Below, one piece after another: positions 8,653 to 17,234 of a DNA stretch of 64,000 bases (within the stretch, counting starts at the first letter, position 1; each line of letters starts with the position of its first letter). The notes beneath the pieces were generated by a model. It saw only the letters and a list, made by a program, of their open reading frames with translations, made no database searches and was not told where the DNA came from. The translations under genes and the position numbers were made by a program. The DNA comes from Pseudomonas shirazensis (GTDB taxonomy: Bacteria > Pseudomonadota > Gammaproteobacteria > Pseudomonadales > Pseudomonadaceae), in contig NZ_JABWRD020000001.1 of assembly GCF_014268785.2 (NCBI RefSeq), positions 1-64,000 of the forward strand, read 5' to 3'.

Positions 8653-9543
8653 TCAGCTGTTCTGGGTTGCAGGCTTGGCGGCGCTGGCCGGCTCGCTGGC
8701 CAGGCGGCTGGAGAGGATGATCGCCAGCACGATCAAGGCGCCGCCGGCGAGCATGGTCAGCGAAGGCCGCTCGGCGAATAGCGCCCAGGCCACGGCGATG
8801 CCATAGACCGGCTCCATGCCGAACACCACGGCGGCGGTGCGCGCCTTGATCACCGCCAGCGCAGCGACGAACAGGCTGTGCGCAATGCCGGTACAGAACA
8901 CCCCAAGCAGGCCGATCCAGAGCCAGTCGACAGCGCGAACGTCGGCCAGGCCCGGCGCTGCGAACGGCAGCAGGCACAGCGCTACCACCAGATTCTGCCA
9001 GAGCGCTGCCTGCGCCGCCGGCAAGCGCGCCCCGCCTGCGCGGTTGGTGAGCGACAGCAGCGAGAACAGCAACCCCGACAGCAATGCCCAGAGCAGGCCA
9101 CTGGTGGCCTCGCTGGCCAGGTCAAAGGCGGGCGTGACGAGGATCAGGCCGATGCTCACCAGCACGACCAGCATCAGCTCATTGCGACGGATACGCTCGC
9201 GAAACAACAGCCCTTCAAGGATCACCGTGAACGCCGGGAAGCTGGCAAAGCCCAGGGTGGCGATGGCCACGCCGGCAACCTTGACCGCGATGAAAAAACT
9301 CACCCAATGGCCGGCCAGCAACACGCCGCCAAGCAGCAGACGGCGCATATCAGCGCCTTTGAGTGGTTGCCAGGTCTGACGCATGAACTGGGCAAACAGA
9401 CCCAGCGCCAGTACTGCGAAGGCGGCACGGCCAAAAACAATGATGGCCGGGCTGGCCGAGACAGCGAGCTTGCCGAAGACACCGGTCAGACCAAACAGCA
9501 GCGCGCCGATGTGCAGAGCGCCGAGGGCGGTGCGGGGTGTCAT
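8653..9543 (-). CDS. EamA/DMT-family transporter
   Basis: A 296-residue integral membrane protein with ten predicted hydrophobic helices arranged as two EamA repeats. The second repeat includes GIAHSLFVAALAVIKARTAAVVFGMEPVYG, typical of the drug/metabolite transporter superfamily. The substrate cannot be inferred from sequence; relatives export amino acids, nucleosides or metabolites. It is monocistronic and convergent with the SelW-like gene. Confidence 0.88.
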   Translation of the reverse strand: MTPRTALGALHIGALLFGLTGVFGKLAVSASPAIIVFGRAAFAVLALGLFAQFMRQTWQPLKGADMRRLLLGGVLLAGHWVSFFIAVKVAGVAIATLGFASFPAFTVILEGLLFRERIRRNELMLVVLVSIGLILVTPAFDLASEATSGLLWALLSGLLFSLLSLTNRAGGARLPAAQAALWQNLVVALCLLPFAAPGLADVRAVDWLWIGLLGVFCTGIAHSLFVAALAVIKARTAAVVFGMEPVYGIAVAWALFAERPSLTMLAGGALIVLAIILSSRLASEPASAAKPATQNS

Positions 9544-9701
9544 GGGAGTCCTCTGTGCGGACCGCTGGCGATAGGTACGAGGCGTGGCGCAGCGGTGGCT
9601 GATGCCAGGTGCGAGCCAGTTTAAGCGCAGGCGGGGGCGCTGTCTGTGGCAAATTTGCCCATCTCCGTGCCGCGCATCACCGGGTACCCAGCCCTGGCGC
9701 C

Positions 9702-10013
9702 TTACAAGCTGACCTTGCCCAGCAGGATGTCACGGAACATCGCGAAGTCGCCGATCAGGCTATACCACGGATGATCGAACGTCGCCGGGCGATTCTTCTC
9801 GAAGACAAAATGCCCGATCCAGGCAAAGCCATAGCCGGCAACCGGGATCAACAACAGCAACAACCATTTGCCACTGGCAATGGTGTAGGCGAGCAGTGCT
9901 ATCACCAGGCTGGTGCCGACGAAGTGCAGCCGCCGGCAGGTGGGGTTGCTGTGCTCGCCGAGGTAGAAGGGGTAGAACTCGGCAAAACTGCGAAACTGCG
10001 CTGTGCGGTCCAT
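9702..10013 (-). CDS. Mpo1-like/DUF962 membrane protein
   Basis: A 103-residue protein with two membrane segments (FVGTSLVIALLAYTIA and KWLLLLLIPVAGYGFAWIGHF) and conserved histidines in EHSNPTCRRLHFVG and GHFVFEKNRP. This is the DUF962/Mpo1 pattern. Yeast Mpo1 is a dioxygenase in 2-hydroxy fatty acid alpha-oxidation, and the histidines are its metal ligands. An equivalent role in this bacterium is only inference. The stop is separated from the EamA start by 158 bp with no other gene. Confidence 0.8.
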   Translation of the reverse strand: MDRTAQFRSFAEFYPFYLGEHSNPTCRRLHFVGTSLVIALLAYTIASGKWLLLLLIPVAGYGFAWIGHFVFEKNRPATFDHPWYSLIGDFAMFRDILLGKVSL

Positions 10014-10167
10014 TATTTCGCTCCCTGAGCAACTGCTTATGGCGTGGGTACACGGCGTGGAGCCTGATTAGAGTCTAGAGTCATAGGCAAAGCGAGCCAG
10101 TGACAATAAGCGCCAATTGAGTATCCTTGGCATTCACCGCAGGAGCGGTCAGCACAAGAAGCCGGTT

Positions 10168-11223
10168 ATGAGTGAAAGAACCACATCCGCCAGCTGGGCA
10201 TCCGGCATCGTCAAGGCCCTCGAGCTGGAAGGCCTCGACTGCCGGGCCATGTTCAAGGAACTCGGCCTGGACTTCGCTGCGCTGGATGACCCGGACGCGC
10301 GCTTCCCGCAGGATTCGATGACCCGCCTGTGGCAACTGGCGGTCGAGCTGTCGGGTAACCAGGCGATCGGCTTGAACATGGCGCGGGTGGTGCGCCCGGC
10401 ATCGTTTCATGTGGTCGGTTATGCGCTGATGTCCAGCCGTACCCTGGCCGAGGGCTTCGAGCGGCTGGTGCGCTACCAGCGGATCATCGCCGAAAGCTCG
10501 GACCTGAGCTTTCGCCTCGGGCCTGAGGGGTACTCGCTGGTGCTGACCGTGCACGGCGACCACCTGCCGCCAACCCGCCATAGTGCCGAAGCCTCGCTGG
10601 CGTGCGCGCTGGCGTTGAGCAAATGGTTGAGCGGGCGACCGATCCAGCCGCGGCGCGTGCTTATCCAAGGGCCACAGCCTGACGACATCGAGCCTTACAA
10701 GGTGGCCTTTCACTCGCCGCTGGTATTTGGCGCTGCACAAGACGCGCTGCTGTTCGAGCGGGCTGATATGGAAGCGCCGCTGCCCACTGCCAATGAAGCC
10801 ATGGCGGTGTTGCATGACCGCTTTGCCGGCGAATATCTGGCACGCTTCTCGGAAAGCCGCGTCACCCATCGGGTGCGTCAGGTGTTGTGCCGGATCCTGC
10901 CCCAGGGCGAGCCCAAGCGCGAAACCGTGGCGCAGGCGCTGCATATGTCTCAGCGCACCCTGCAGCGGCGTTTGCAGGAGGAGGGCACCAGTTTCCAGAC
11001 GCTGCTTGACGACACCCGTCGCGAGTTGGCCGAGCAGTACCTGGCCCAATCAGGCATGACCCTGCTCGAAACCGCCTACTTGCTGGGCTTTTCCGACCCG
11101 AGCAATTTCTACCGGGCATTTCGCCGTTGGTTCGACGCCACCCCCAGCGAATACCGCTCGCGGCTGGGCGCCGAGGCGGTCAGTGACGCCAGAACGCCGG
11201 CATACATAGAACCAGCACGGTGA
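10168..11223 (+). CDS. AraC-family transcriptional regulator (PF12625 N-terminal type)
   Basis: A 351-residue regulator. The N-terminal 200 residues (WASGIVKALELEGLDCRAMFKELGLD) are the AraC-type ligand-binding domain found in OruR-like and related Pseudomonas regulators. The C-terminal double helix-turn-helix starts near residue 240 (ETVAQALHMSQRTLQRRLQEEGTSF ... ETAYLLGFSDPSNFYRAFRRW). ATG 10168 is preferred to the upstream in-frame start at 10117. The last 44 bp overlap trkH on the other strand, so the tail AEAVSDARTPAYIEPAR is coded opposite the trkH C-terminus. Its target is unknown. Confidence 0.85.
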   Translation: MSERTTSASWASGIVKALELEGLDCRAMFKELGLDFAALDDPDARFPQDSMTRLWQLAVELSGNQAIGLNMARVVRPASFHVVGYALMSSRTLAEGFERLVRYQRIIAESSDLSFRLGPEGYSLVLTVHGDHLPPTRHSAEASLACALALSKWLSGRPIQPRRVLIQGPQPDDIEPYKVAFHSPLVFGAAQDALLFERADMEAPLPTANEAMAVLHDRFAGEYLARFSESRVTHRVRQVLCRILPQGEPKRETVAQALHMSQRTLQRRLQEEGTSFQTLLDDTRRELAEQYLAQSGMTLLETAYLLGFSDPSNFYRAFRRWFDATPSEYRSRLGAEAVSDARTPAYIEPAR

Positions 11224-12634
11224 TGATTTCCAGTCGGCCGAGCAGCATGCCGCCGGCCAGGATCCACTTGGCGGCATCCGGTAAAGTGGCGTAGTTGCCC
11301 GCTGGGCCAATCACTTCGCCCAGGCCCGGGCCTACGCCGGACACTGTGCCCGCGGCGCCGGTCAGCGCTGTCATCCAGTCCACCCCCAGCAGCGACAGCA
11401 GCAGGGCGATTACGCAGATGGTGATGGCGAAGAAGAACGAGAAAGTCAGAATCGAGCGGACGATCTCCTCATCCAGGCGATGGCCGTTGTACTTCTGCTT
11501 GATCACCGCGCGCGGGTGGATCAACTGATTGAGGCTGGCCTTGAGCAGGATGTAGGCGACCTGAAAGCGGAAAATCTTGATCCCGCCGGCCGTCGAGCCG
11601 GAGCAGCCACCGATAAAGCCCAGATAGAAAAACAGCATCAGCGAGAAGTTGCCCCACAGGCTGTAGTCGCCCAAGGCGAAACCGGTGGTGGTAACGATCG
11701 AGGTGACGTTCAGCGCGACGTGGCGCAGGGCATCCAGCCAGTGCAGTTCGGTGGTTGCCCAGTACCAGGTGCCAAGTACCAGCCAGGTGATCACCAGCAG
11801 GCCCAGCAAGCCCTGCACCTGTTGATCCTTGAACAGCGCTCTGCGATTGCCGCGCAGCGTCGCCACATACAGCGTGAACGGCAGGCTGCCGAAGATCATC
11901 ACCACCACCGCGACCCAGTGCACGGCCGGGATGTCCCACTTGGCCAGCGACAGATCCGACGTGGAAAAACCGCCGGTGGAGATCGCCGACATGGCGTGGT
12001 TGATCGCATCGAACAGGCTCATGCCCGCCCACCAGAACGCCAGGCTGCCGAGGAAGGTAATGCCGACGTACACCAGCACGATCGACTTGGCGACCATATG
12101 CGAGCGCGGCATGACCTTCTCCGAGCGGTCCGAAGACTCGGTCTGGAACAGGCGCATGCCACCAATGCGCAGCAACGGCAAGATCGCCACCGCCATGGCG
12201 ATAAAGCCGATACCACCCAGCCAGTGCAGCATCGAGCGCCACATGAGAATGCCAGGAGACATGGTGTCCAGCCCGCTCAACACCGTCGCACCGGTGGCGG
12301 TAATCCCCGACATGCTCTCGAAAAAGGCGTTGGTATAGCTGATGTGCTGAGTCAACAGGAACGGCAAGGCCGCGAACACGCAGACGATCAGCCAACTGCT
12401 CACGGTGAGCAGGTACATGTCCCGTGGGCGCAGGTGCACGTGCTCGGGGCGGCCGGGGATGATCAGCGCCAGGCCGGCGATGAAGGTGATCAGGCTCGAC
12501 CAGAGAAACGACGGCATGTCGCCGGTGCGCTCGAACACCAGCAGGGTGGCCATCGGCACGACCATGCTGACCGCCAGGGTGATCAGGAAGATGCCGATGA
12601 TGAAACCAATGATTCTTAAGGTCGGCAACGCCAT
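11180..12634 (-). CDS. trkH: Trk-type potassium uptake protein TrkH
   Basis: A 484-residue K+-translocating subunit of the Trk system. Four pore-loop repeats are visible, for example SGITATGATV, ISTGGFST, VTTTGFALGDY and GTVSGVGPGLGEV. The C-terminus GRLEIITVLVLCMPAFWRH matches the conserved TrkH end. The frame extends upstream to 12757, but MALPTLRIIGFIIGIFLI at 12634 is the expected membrane start. It works with the NAD-binding TrkA subunit, which is not in this window. The 3' end overlaps the convergent AraC gene by 44 bp. Confidence 0.93.
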   Translation of the reverse strand: MALPTLRIIGFIIGIFLITLAVSMVVPMATLLVFERTGDMPSFLWSSLITFIAGLALIIPGRPEHVHLRPRDMYLLTVSSWLIVCVFAALPFLLTQHISYTNAFFESMSGITATGATVLSGLDTMSPGILMWRSMLHWLGGIGFIAMAVAILPLLRIGGMRLFQTESSDRSEKVMPRSHMVAKSIVLVYVGITFLGSLAFWWAGMSLFDAINHAMSAISTGGFSTSDLSLAKWDIPAVHWVAVVVMIFGSLPFTLYVATLRGNRRALFKDQQVQGLLGLLVITWLVLGTWYWATTELHWLDALRHVALNVTSIVTTTGFALGDYSLWGNFSLMLFFYLGFIGGCSGSTAGGIKIFRFQVAYILLKASLNQLIHPRAVIKQKYNGHRLDEEIVRSILTFSFFFAITICVIALLLSLLGVDWMTALTGAAGTVSGVGPGLGEVIGPAGNYATLPDAAKWILAGGMLLGRLEIITVLVLCMPAFWRH

Positions 12635-12782
12635 GTGATCTGCTCTGACTCGAATCGGAAAGGGCGCCATTCTACCTGTGGGGCTGGTTAAGTAAACGCC
12701 CTTGGCAGATGCAGCGGTGCTGCCATGGCAGGCGTCGATAGTGCAGAATGGCAGCACTTTCTATCTGCCAGGAGGGTAGCCG

Positions 12783-13337
12783 ATGGAGGCTCTCGACGCA
12801 TTGCTCAACCGTGTATCCGTGCCACGCCTGACCGAGCCGGCGCCCAATGCGGCGCAACGCGAGGGGTTGTTCCAGGCGGCGTTGCGCGCGCCGGACCACG
12901 GCCAGCTGCGCCCATGGCGCTTTCTGACTATCGAGGGCGAGGGGCTGGCAAAGCTCGGTGAGCTGTTTGCCGAAGCGCTGGCCAACAAAGGCGACGCCAG
13001 CCAGGCTGCACTGGACAAGGCGCGCGCCATGCCGCTGCGCGCGCCGCTGCTGATCGTGGTCATCGCGCGTCTGCAGGATCACTTCAAGGTGCCCAAGTCC
13101 GAGCAGCGGCTGGCCGCCGGTTGCGCTGCACACGGCATCCTCATCGCCGCCCATGCACAAGGTATCGGCGCTGTCTGGCGTACCGGCGAGATGGCTTTCG
13201 ACGCCCATGTTCACCAAGGCCTGGGGCTTGAGCCGACCGAGGAGTTGATTGGCTACTTGTACCTCGGAACGCCGCTCAACGAGCCACGCACCGCGCCTGT
13301 GCTGGACACGGCCGACTTCGTCCGCGCCTGGGGCTGA
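12783..13337 (+). CDS. Nitroreductase family protein (YdjA-like)
   Basis: A 184-residue FMN-binding nitroreductase. It shows the N-terminal AALRAPDHGQLRPWRFLTIEGEG typical of the YdjA group and the Gly-rich IGAVWRTGEM region. It is about the same length as E. coli YdjA. It probably uses NAD(P)H, with an unknown physiological substrate. A good ribosome site (CAGGAGGG) precedes ATG 12783. It is divergent from trkH and convergent with the histidine kinase. Confidence 0.85.
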   Translation: MEALDALLNRVSVPRLTEPAPNAAQREGLFQAALRAPDHGQLRPWRFLTIEGEGLAKLGELFAEALANKGDASQAALDKARAMPLRAPLLIVVIARLQDHFKVPKSEQRLAAGCAAHGILIAAHAQGIGAVWRTGEMAFDAHVHQGLGLEPTEELIGYLYLGTPLNEPRTAPVLDTADFVRAWG

Positions 13338-13346
13338 GTTGTGCAA

Positions 13347-13363
13347 GGGGCGCCCTGCGCCCC
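13347..13363. terminator. Compact GC hairpin after the nitroreductase gene
   Basis: A 7-bp perfect stem (GGGGCGC / GCGCCCC) with a 3-nt loop begins 9 nt after the stop codon. The downstream sequence GTCGCTTTC is only weakly T-rich. Confidence 0.5.
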
Positions 13364-13391
13364 GTCGCTTTCTGTGTAAAGGAGCGCTCGA

Positions 13392-14726
13392 TCAACTGCC
13401 AACAACGGCCGTGATCGGCAACTCCAGACGAGCAACGAAGCCTCCTTGGGCATGGTTGCTCAGGATCAGGCTGCCACCATGCCGTTCGGCTGCACGCCGG
13501 GCTATCGCCAGACCAAGCCCATGACCGGCGGAGTCCTGTCCCGGTGCACGGAAGAACGGCTCGCCGAGTTGAGCAAGATACTCCGGCGCAACCCCTGGAC
13601 CATGATCACGCACAGTTATCAGCACCCTCTGCTGCTCAAGCCTGGCGCTGATCTCGATCGGTTTGCCGCTGGGATTGAAGCGCAATGCGTTGCGCACCAG
13701 GTTATCCACGGCGCGCTCGACCAGCGTCGGCCAGCCCTGCAAGGTCAGCCCGGGCGCGGCTTCCAAGCGAATCTCCTGCTCCGGCGCACTCAGCTGCGCG
13801 TCCTTGCGCACACTGCCCAGCAGAGCGTTGACGTCGATCGGCTCAACCAACGCCTGCTCGGCATCGACTCGGGCCAGGGCCAGAATCTCGCTGATCAGGT
13901 CTTCCAGCCGGTCGCATTCGCGGGTCAGGCGCGGCCACAGAGCTTGGCGCTGCTCGGGTTCCGCGCGTTCGGCCAGCGCCAGGGCGATACGCAGGCGCGC
14001 CAGCGGTGAGCGCAGCTCGTGCGAGACGTCGCGCAGCAACTGGCGCTGGCTGCCGATCAAACTCTGCAGGCGCGCGCCCATCTTGTTGAAGTCGGTCGCC
14101 AGTACGCCGAACTCGTCACGCCGGGCCGCCAGTTGGGCCAGGCTGTTCTGCTGGTAGCTGGTCTGGCCAAGGTCATGCACGGCGCCGCGCAGGCGGCTCA
14201 GCGGGCGGGTAATCGACAGCGTCACCAACAGGCTGAACAAGGTCAGCACCACCAGGGCGATGCCGAGCGCGCTGAGTGGCCAGAGCAGGCTTTCGCGGTG
14301 CCAGGCATCCAGCTCCGGGTGCGGGATGCGGTAGATCAGCAGGTAGGTCTCGCCGCTGCTGGGGCTGGTGTATTCCTCGGTCAATCGGCGCCACGGCAAG
14401 CGCCGCTGGTCATTGTGCTGGCGCGCTTCAAAATCAGCCGCACGGCGCGGGAAGGTGCCCGGCACCACCGCATCGCCGGCGTCGTTGAGTACTTGCACAT
14501 CGACCTTGTAGCGCTGCTTGCGCCGTTCCAGAAAGCGCTGGGCCGAGGCCACGCCGTCTTGTTCATAGTGCTGTGCCCAGCCGCTGGCCAGGGTATTCAG
14601 GCCTGGGTGACGGCTGAGGATCCAGTTGTCCTGGTTGAGCATATGGCCAAGCAGGATCGACAACCCTGCGACCAGGGCGATGGCTAGCCAGAAACTGGCC
14701 AGGATGCGCCAGAACAATGAACGCAA
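13392..14726 (-). CDS. Sensor histidine kinase, Cpx-like
   Basis: A 444-residue membrane kinase. It has an N-terminal transmembrane helix (FWLAIALVAGLSILLGH), a periplasmic sensor of about 120 residues, and a second helix (LSALGIALVVLTLFSLLVTL) followed by HAMP. The phosphoacceptor is in DVSHELRSPLARLRIAL, and the ATPase domain has NLVRNALRFNP, DHGPGVAP and GHGLGLAI boxes. It closes a module with the Spy-like protein and response regulator upstream, matching the CpxS/CpxR-type locus of P. aeruginosa. A terminator-like hairpin separates it from the Spy-like gene. The exact inducing signal is inferred to be envelope stress. Confidence 0.88.
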   Translation of the reverse strand: MRSLFWRILASFWLAIALVAGLSILLGHMLNQDNWILSRHPGLNTLASGWAQHYEQDGVASAQRFLERRKQRYKVDVQVLNDAGDAVVPGTFPRRAADFEARQHNDQRRLPWRRLTEEYTSPSSGETYLLIYRIPHPELDAWHRESLLWPLSALGIALVVLTLFSLLVTLSITRPLSRLRGAVHDLGQTSYQQNSLAQLAARRDEFGVLATDFNKMGARLQSLIGSQRQLLRDVSHELRSPLARLRIALALAERAEPEQRQALWPRLTRECDRLEDLISEILALARVDAEQALVEPIDVNALLGSVRKDAQLSAPEQEIRLEAAPGLTLQGWPTLVERAVDNLVRNALRFNPSGKPIEISARLEQQRVLITVRDHGPGVAPEYLAQLGEPFFRAPGQDSAGHGLGLAIARRAAERHGGSLILSNHAQGGFVARLELPITAVVGS

Positions 14727-14751
14727 GACGAGACCTCCACAAACGAGAAAA

Positions 14752-14779
14752 GCCCGGCCCGCTTCTGAGCGGGCCGGGC
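14752..14779 (-). terminator. Terminator/attenuator between Spy-like and kinase genes
   Basis: A perfect 11-bp GC stem (GCCCGGCCCGC / GCGGGCCGGGC) with a 6-nt loop is followed on the minus strand by TTTTC. It lies downstream of the Spy-like stop and upstream of the kinase start, so it may reduce read-through from the stress-induced gene into the kinase gene. Confidence 0.75.
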
Positions 14780-14792
14780 AGTGGGTTACAGC

Positions 14793-15209
14793 TTACTGAG
14801 CCTTGCCGGCTTTTTCAGCTTTCCAGGCCTGGAATTCCTTCCATTCAGCCTTGCGTGCAGCGCGTTCTTTCTGCTGCGCGTCGAACATCTTCTGTTGCTC
14901 GGGCTTGAGCAGGCCGCGGATCTCGCTGTCGGTCTTGTCGTGACGGGCCTTGAGCTCGTCCTGCATGGCTTTTTTATCGGCCGCCGGCAGTTTGTCCAGG
15001 TAGCGCTTGGTAATCTCGCGCTGGGCTTTCATGCCGTCGCCCTTGAGCTTGCCGATCTGCTGGCGTTGCTCCGGAGTCAGGTCGAGCTGGGCGTAAGGCG
15101 CATTGCCGCGGTGATGCGGGCCGTCGTGACGTGGACCGCCGTCTGGCATGGCCATGGCTACGGTTGGCAGGGCAGCGGCGAACATCAGAGCGATCAGGGT
15201 CTTGCGCAT
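14793..15209 (-). CDS. Spy/CpxP-like periplasmic protein (LTXXQ family)
   Basis: A 138-residue protein with a signal peptide (MRKTLIALMFAAALPTVAMA). Its mature helices contain LTPEQRQQIGKL and LLKPEQQKMFD, the LTXXQ-type repeats of the Spy/CpxP family. Family members are periplasmic chaperones (Spy) or inhibitors of the Cpx kinase (CpxP). The position between a Cpx-like regulator and kinase supports a CpxP/Spy-like role. A CpxR-type direct repeat lies about 81 bp upstream of its start. Confidence 0.83.
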   Translation of the reverse strand: MRKTLIALMFAAALPTVAMAMPDGGPRHDGPHHRGNAPYAQLDLTPEQRQQIGKLKGDGMKAQREITKRYLDKLPAADKKAMQDELKARHDKTDSEIRGLLKPEQQKMFDAQQKERAARKAEWKEFQAWKAEKAGKAQ

Positions 15210-15289
15210 GGTGTTTCTCCTCTCATGGGCCGGTTGTTACCGGATGAGCCCAGTTTAGGGAGATCAAGGTCAGGCGCAGTCAGGTCAAG

Positions 15290-15305
15290 GTAAAGGCAAG
15301 GTAAA
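15290..15305. promoter_or_regulatory. Candidate CpxR box upstream of the Spy-like gene
   Basis: The direct repeat GTAAA-N6-GTAAA resembles the E. coli CpxR box GTAAA-N5-GTAAA, with one extra spacer base. It lies in the gap between the regulator stop and the Spy-like start, where control of the Spy-like gene would be expected. Confidence 0.55.
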
Positions 15306-15382
15306 GAGGTTGCAGGGCGTTGCGGCTCTCTAGAGCGAAAGGCAAACCGCGTGGCGCGGCTTGCCTGTGTCTGCTGCTGGGC

Positions 15383-16060
15383 TCAGAGGCTGTAGTAATA
15401 GCCACGGCTGCGCAGGGCGACGATGCGCGGGCGGCCGTCGGGGTGGGGCCCAACTTTACGGCGCAGGTTGCTGACGTGCATGTCCAGGCTGCGGTCATAC
15501 AGCGTCAGTTTACGGCCAAGGCTGATCTGGGCCAGCTCCTGTTTGTCCAGCGGCTCGCCAGGCTGGCGCAGCAGCGCCTCGAGGATGCGGCTCTCGGACA
15601 AGGTCAAGGTCATCTCGCGACCTTCGACGCTGACCACGCCACGGGCCGGGCTGAACGCCAGGTCGCCGATTTCGACCTGGCTGCTCGGCGCTGCCGGGTG
15701 GCTGCGGCGCAATACGGCGCGCAGGCGGGCGGTCAGCTCGCGGGGGTCGCAGGGTTTGGCCAGGTAATCGTCGGCGCCCAGTTCCAGGCCGAGGATCCGG
15801 TCCAATGGCTCGCCACGTGCCGAGAGCATCAGCACCGGCAGTTCGGCGTGCTCGCTGCGCAGCTGCTTGAGCAGCTCAAGGCCGCTGCCATCAGGCAGCA
15901 TCACGTCCAGCACCACGGCCGCCGGCGCGCATTCGGCCAGCGCCTGACGCGCACTGCGGCCATCATGGCAAGCCCGCACTACAAAACCTTCCTGGGTCAG
16001 CCAGCTGCAAAGCAGCTCGCAGAGCTCTTGGTCATCATCAATCAGTAACAGCTCGCTCAT
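15383..16060 (-). CDS. OmpR-family response regulator, CpxR-like
   Basis: A 225-residue regulator. The receiver domain shows the acidic pair LLIDDDQELCELL, the phospho-Asp in VVLDVMLPDGSG and the Lys in DDYLAKPCDPREL. The C-terminal winged helix has LTLSESRILEALLRQPGEPLDKQELAQ and YDRSLDMHVSNLRRKVG. It is the first gene of the Cpx-like cluster and presumably drives the Spy-like gene. Confidence 0.9.
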   Translation of the reverse strand: MSELLLIDDDQELCELLCSWLTQEGFVVRACHDGRSARQALAECAPAAVVLDVMLPDGSGLELLKQLRSEHAELPVLMLSARGEPLDRILGLELGADDYLAKPCDPRELTARLRAVLRRSHPAAPSSQVEIGDLAFSPARGVVSVEGREMTLTLSESRILEALLRQPGEPLDKQELAQISLGRKLTLYDRSLDMHVSNLRRKVGPHPDGRPRIVALRSRGYYYSL

Positions 16061-16235
16061 GACTCACTCAATTCAACCATTGACGGCGTCTTCTGTGTCC
16101 GCCAGTGGCAAAGATACCGCAGACTACCGAGAACAGTGCAACGTCTGCGCCAATTACGCAGCGCATTTGTCGGTTCGGGGTGTTGACTGAGGGGGTATCG
16201 GCCGCTCGTCGGATTAGATGAGAGCGATTGGATGC

Positions 16236-16255
16236 CGGCCCTGCAGGCAGGGCCG
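16236..16255 (-). terminator. Hairpin downstream of yciI
   Basis: A perfect 8-bp stem (CGGCCCTG / CAGGGCCG) with a 4-nt loop lies 15 bp past the yciI stop on the minus strand. No obvious T-run follows. Confidence 0.45.
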
Positions 16256-16269
16256 ACAGGTGCAGCGGA

Positions 16270-16569
16270 TTATGGCATGACCTGTTTGAACGGCTTGATC
16301 ACCACCTTCTCATATACGCCTGCAGCCACGTACGGGTCGGCATCGGCCCAGTCTTGCGCTGCAGCCAGGCTGTCGAACTCGGCGACGATCAGGCTACCGG
16401 TAAAGCCGGCAACGCCCGGGTCATTGCTGTCGATGGCCGGGTGCGGCCCAGCCAGGACCACGCGGCCTTCGCCTTGCAGCTGCTGCAGGCGCTCGATATG
16501 CGCAGGGCGCGCGGCCAGGCGTTTGTCCAGAGAGTTGGCGACGTCGCTGGAGATGATGGCGTAGAGCAT
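16270..16569 (-). CDS. yciI: YciI family protein
   Basis: A 99-residue ferredoxin-like-fold protein. The motifs [25 protein letters not shown] and [28 protein letters not shown], with a conserved His-Asp pair, are typical of the YciI family (about 98 residues). No reaction is firmly known. It starts 1 nt after the yciB stop region and is co-transcribed with yciB, as in other gamma-proteobacteria. Confidence 0.9.
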   Translation of the reverse strand: MLYAIISSDVANSLDKRLAARPAHIERLQQLQGEGRVVLAGPHPAIDSNDPGVAGFTGSLIVAEFDSLAAAQDWADADPYVAAGVYEKVVIKPFKQVMP

Positions 16570-16570
16570 G

Positions 16571-17167
16571 TCAATCCTCGGTCTTGGGGGTAGTTGAGTC
16601 GCTGTCGTGCAGGTGGCGCGACAGGTAAACGCCTTGGGCGACCAGGAAGATCACGGTCATGCCGAGGCTGCCGAACACTTTGAAGTCGACCCAGAAGTCC
16701 TGGAAGGTAAAGGCCACGAACAGGTTGGCCGCACCGCAGATCAGGAAGAAGCAGATCCACGCCAGGTTCAGCCGTGCCCAGATCGCATCCGGCAGGGTCA
16801 GGGCGTGGCCCATGATGCGTTTGATCAGCACCCGATCACCGATGAAGTAGCTGCCGGCAAAAGCCAAGGCAAACAACCAGTTGACCACCGGGGCTTTCCA
16901 TTTAAGGAATGTTTCGCTGTGGAAAGCCAGGGTCAGGCCGCCGAACAGCAGGCATGCGAGCAGGGTCAGCCATTGGCCTTTTTCCAGCTTGCGCTGGCGG
17001 ATCAGCAGCGCGCCGTAGACCACCAGCGAGCTTGCGATCAACACCGCAGTGGCGCTGTAGATACCGCCGAATTCGAAGCTGTGACCGGCCACTTCGAGTG
17101 GGCGCGGGTCGAGCTTGTAGACGATGAAAAACAGCAGCAACGGAATGAAATCGACGAATTGTTTCAC
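16571..17167 (-). CDS. yciB: Inner membrane septation protein YciB (IspZ)
   Basis: A 198-residue protein with about five membrane helices. Its start (V/M)[19 protein letters not shown] is the conserved YciB N-terminus. The frame is open upstream to 17236, but the family alignment fixes the GTG at 17167, so the start codon is GTG. YciB links cell envelope synthesis and septation in enteric bacteria. It forms a two-gene unit with yciI and is divergent from rnm, 67 bp away. Confidence 0.9.
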   Translation of the reverse strand: MKQFVDFIPLLLFFIVYKLDPRPLEVAGHSFEFGGIYSATAVLIASSLVVYGALLIRQRKLEKGQWLTLLACLLFGGLTLAFHSETFLKWKAPVVNWLFALAFAGSYFIGDRVLIKRIMGHALTLPDAIWARLNLAWICFFLICGAANLFVAFTFQDFWVDFKVFGSLGMTVIFLVAQGVYLSRHLHDSDSTTPKTED

Positions 17168-17234
17168 AATGGCAGCCAGAAGCGGGATGTGACGGCATAA
17201 TATCAAACATCGATTCCAGCGAAAGCGCTCCTCC

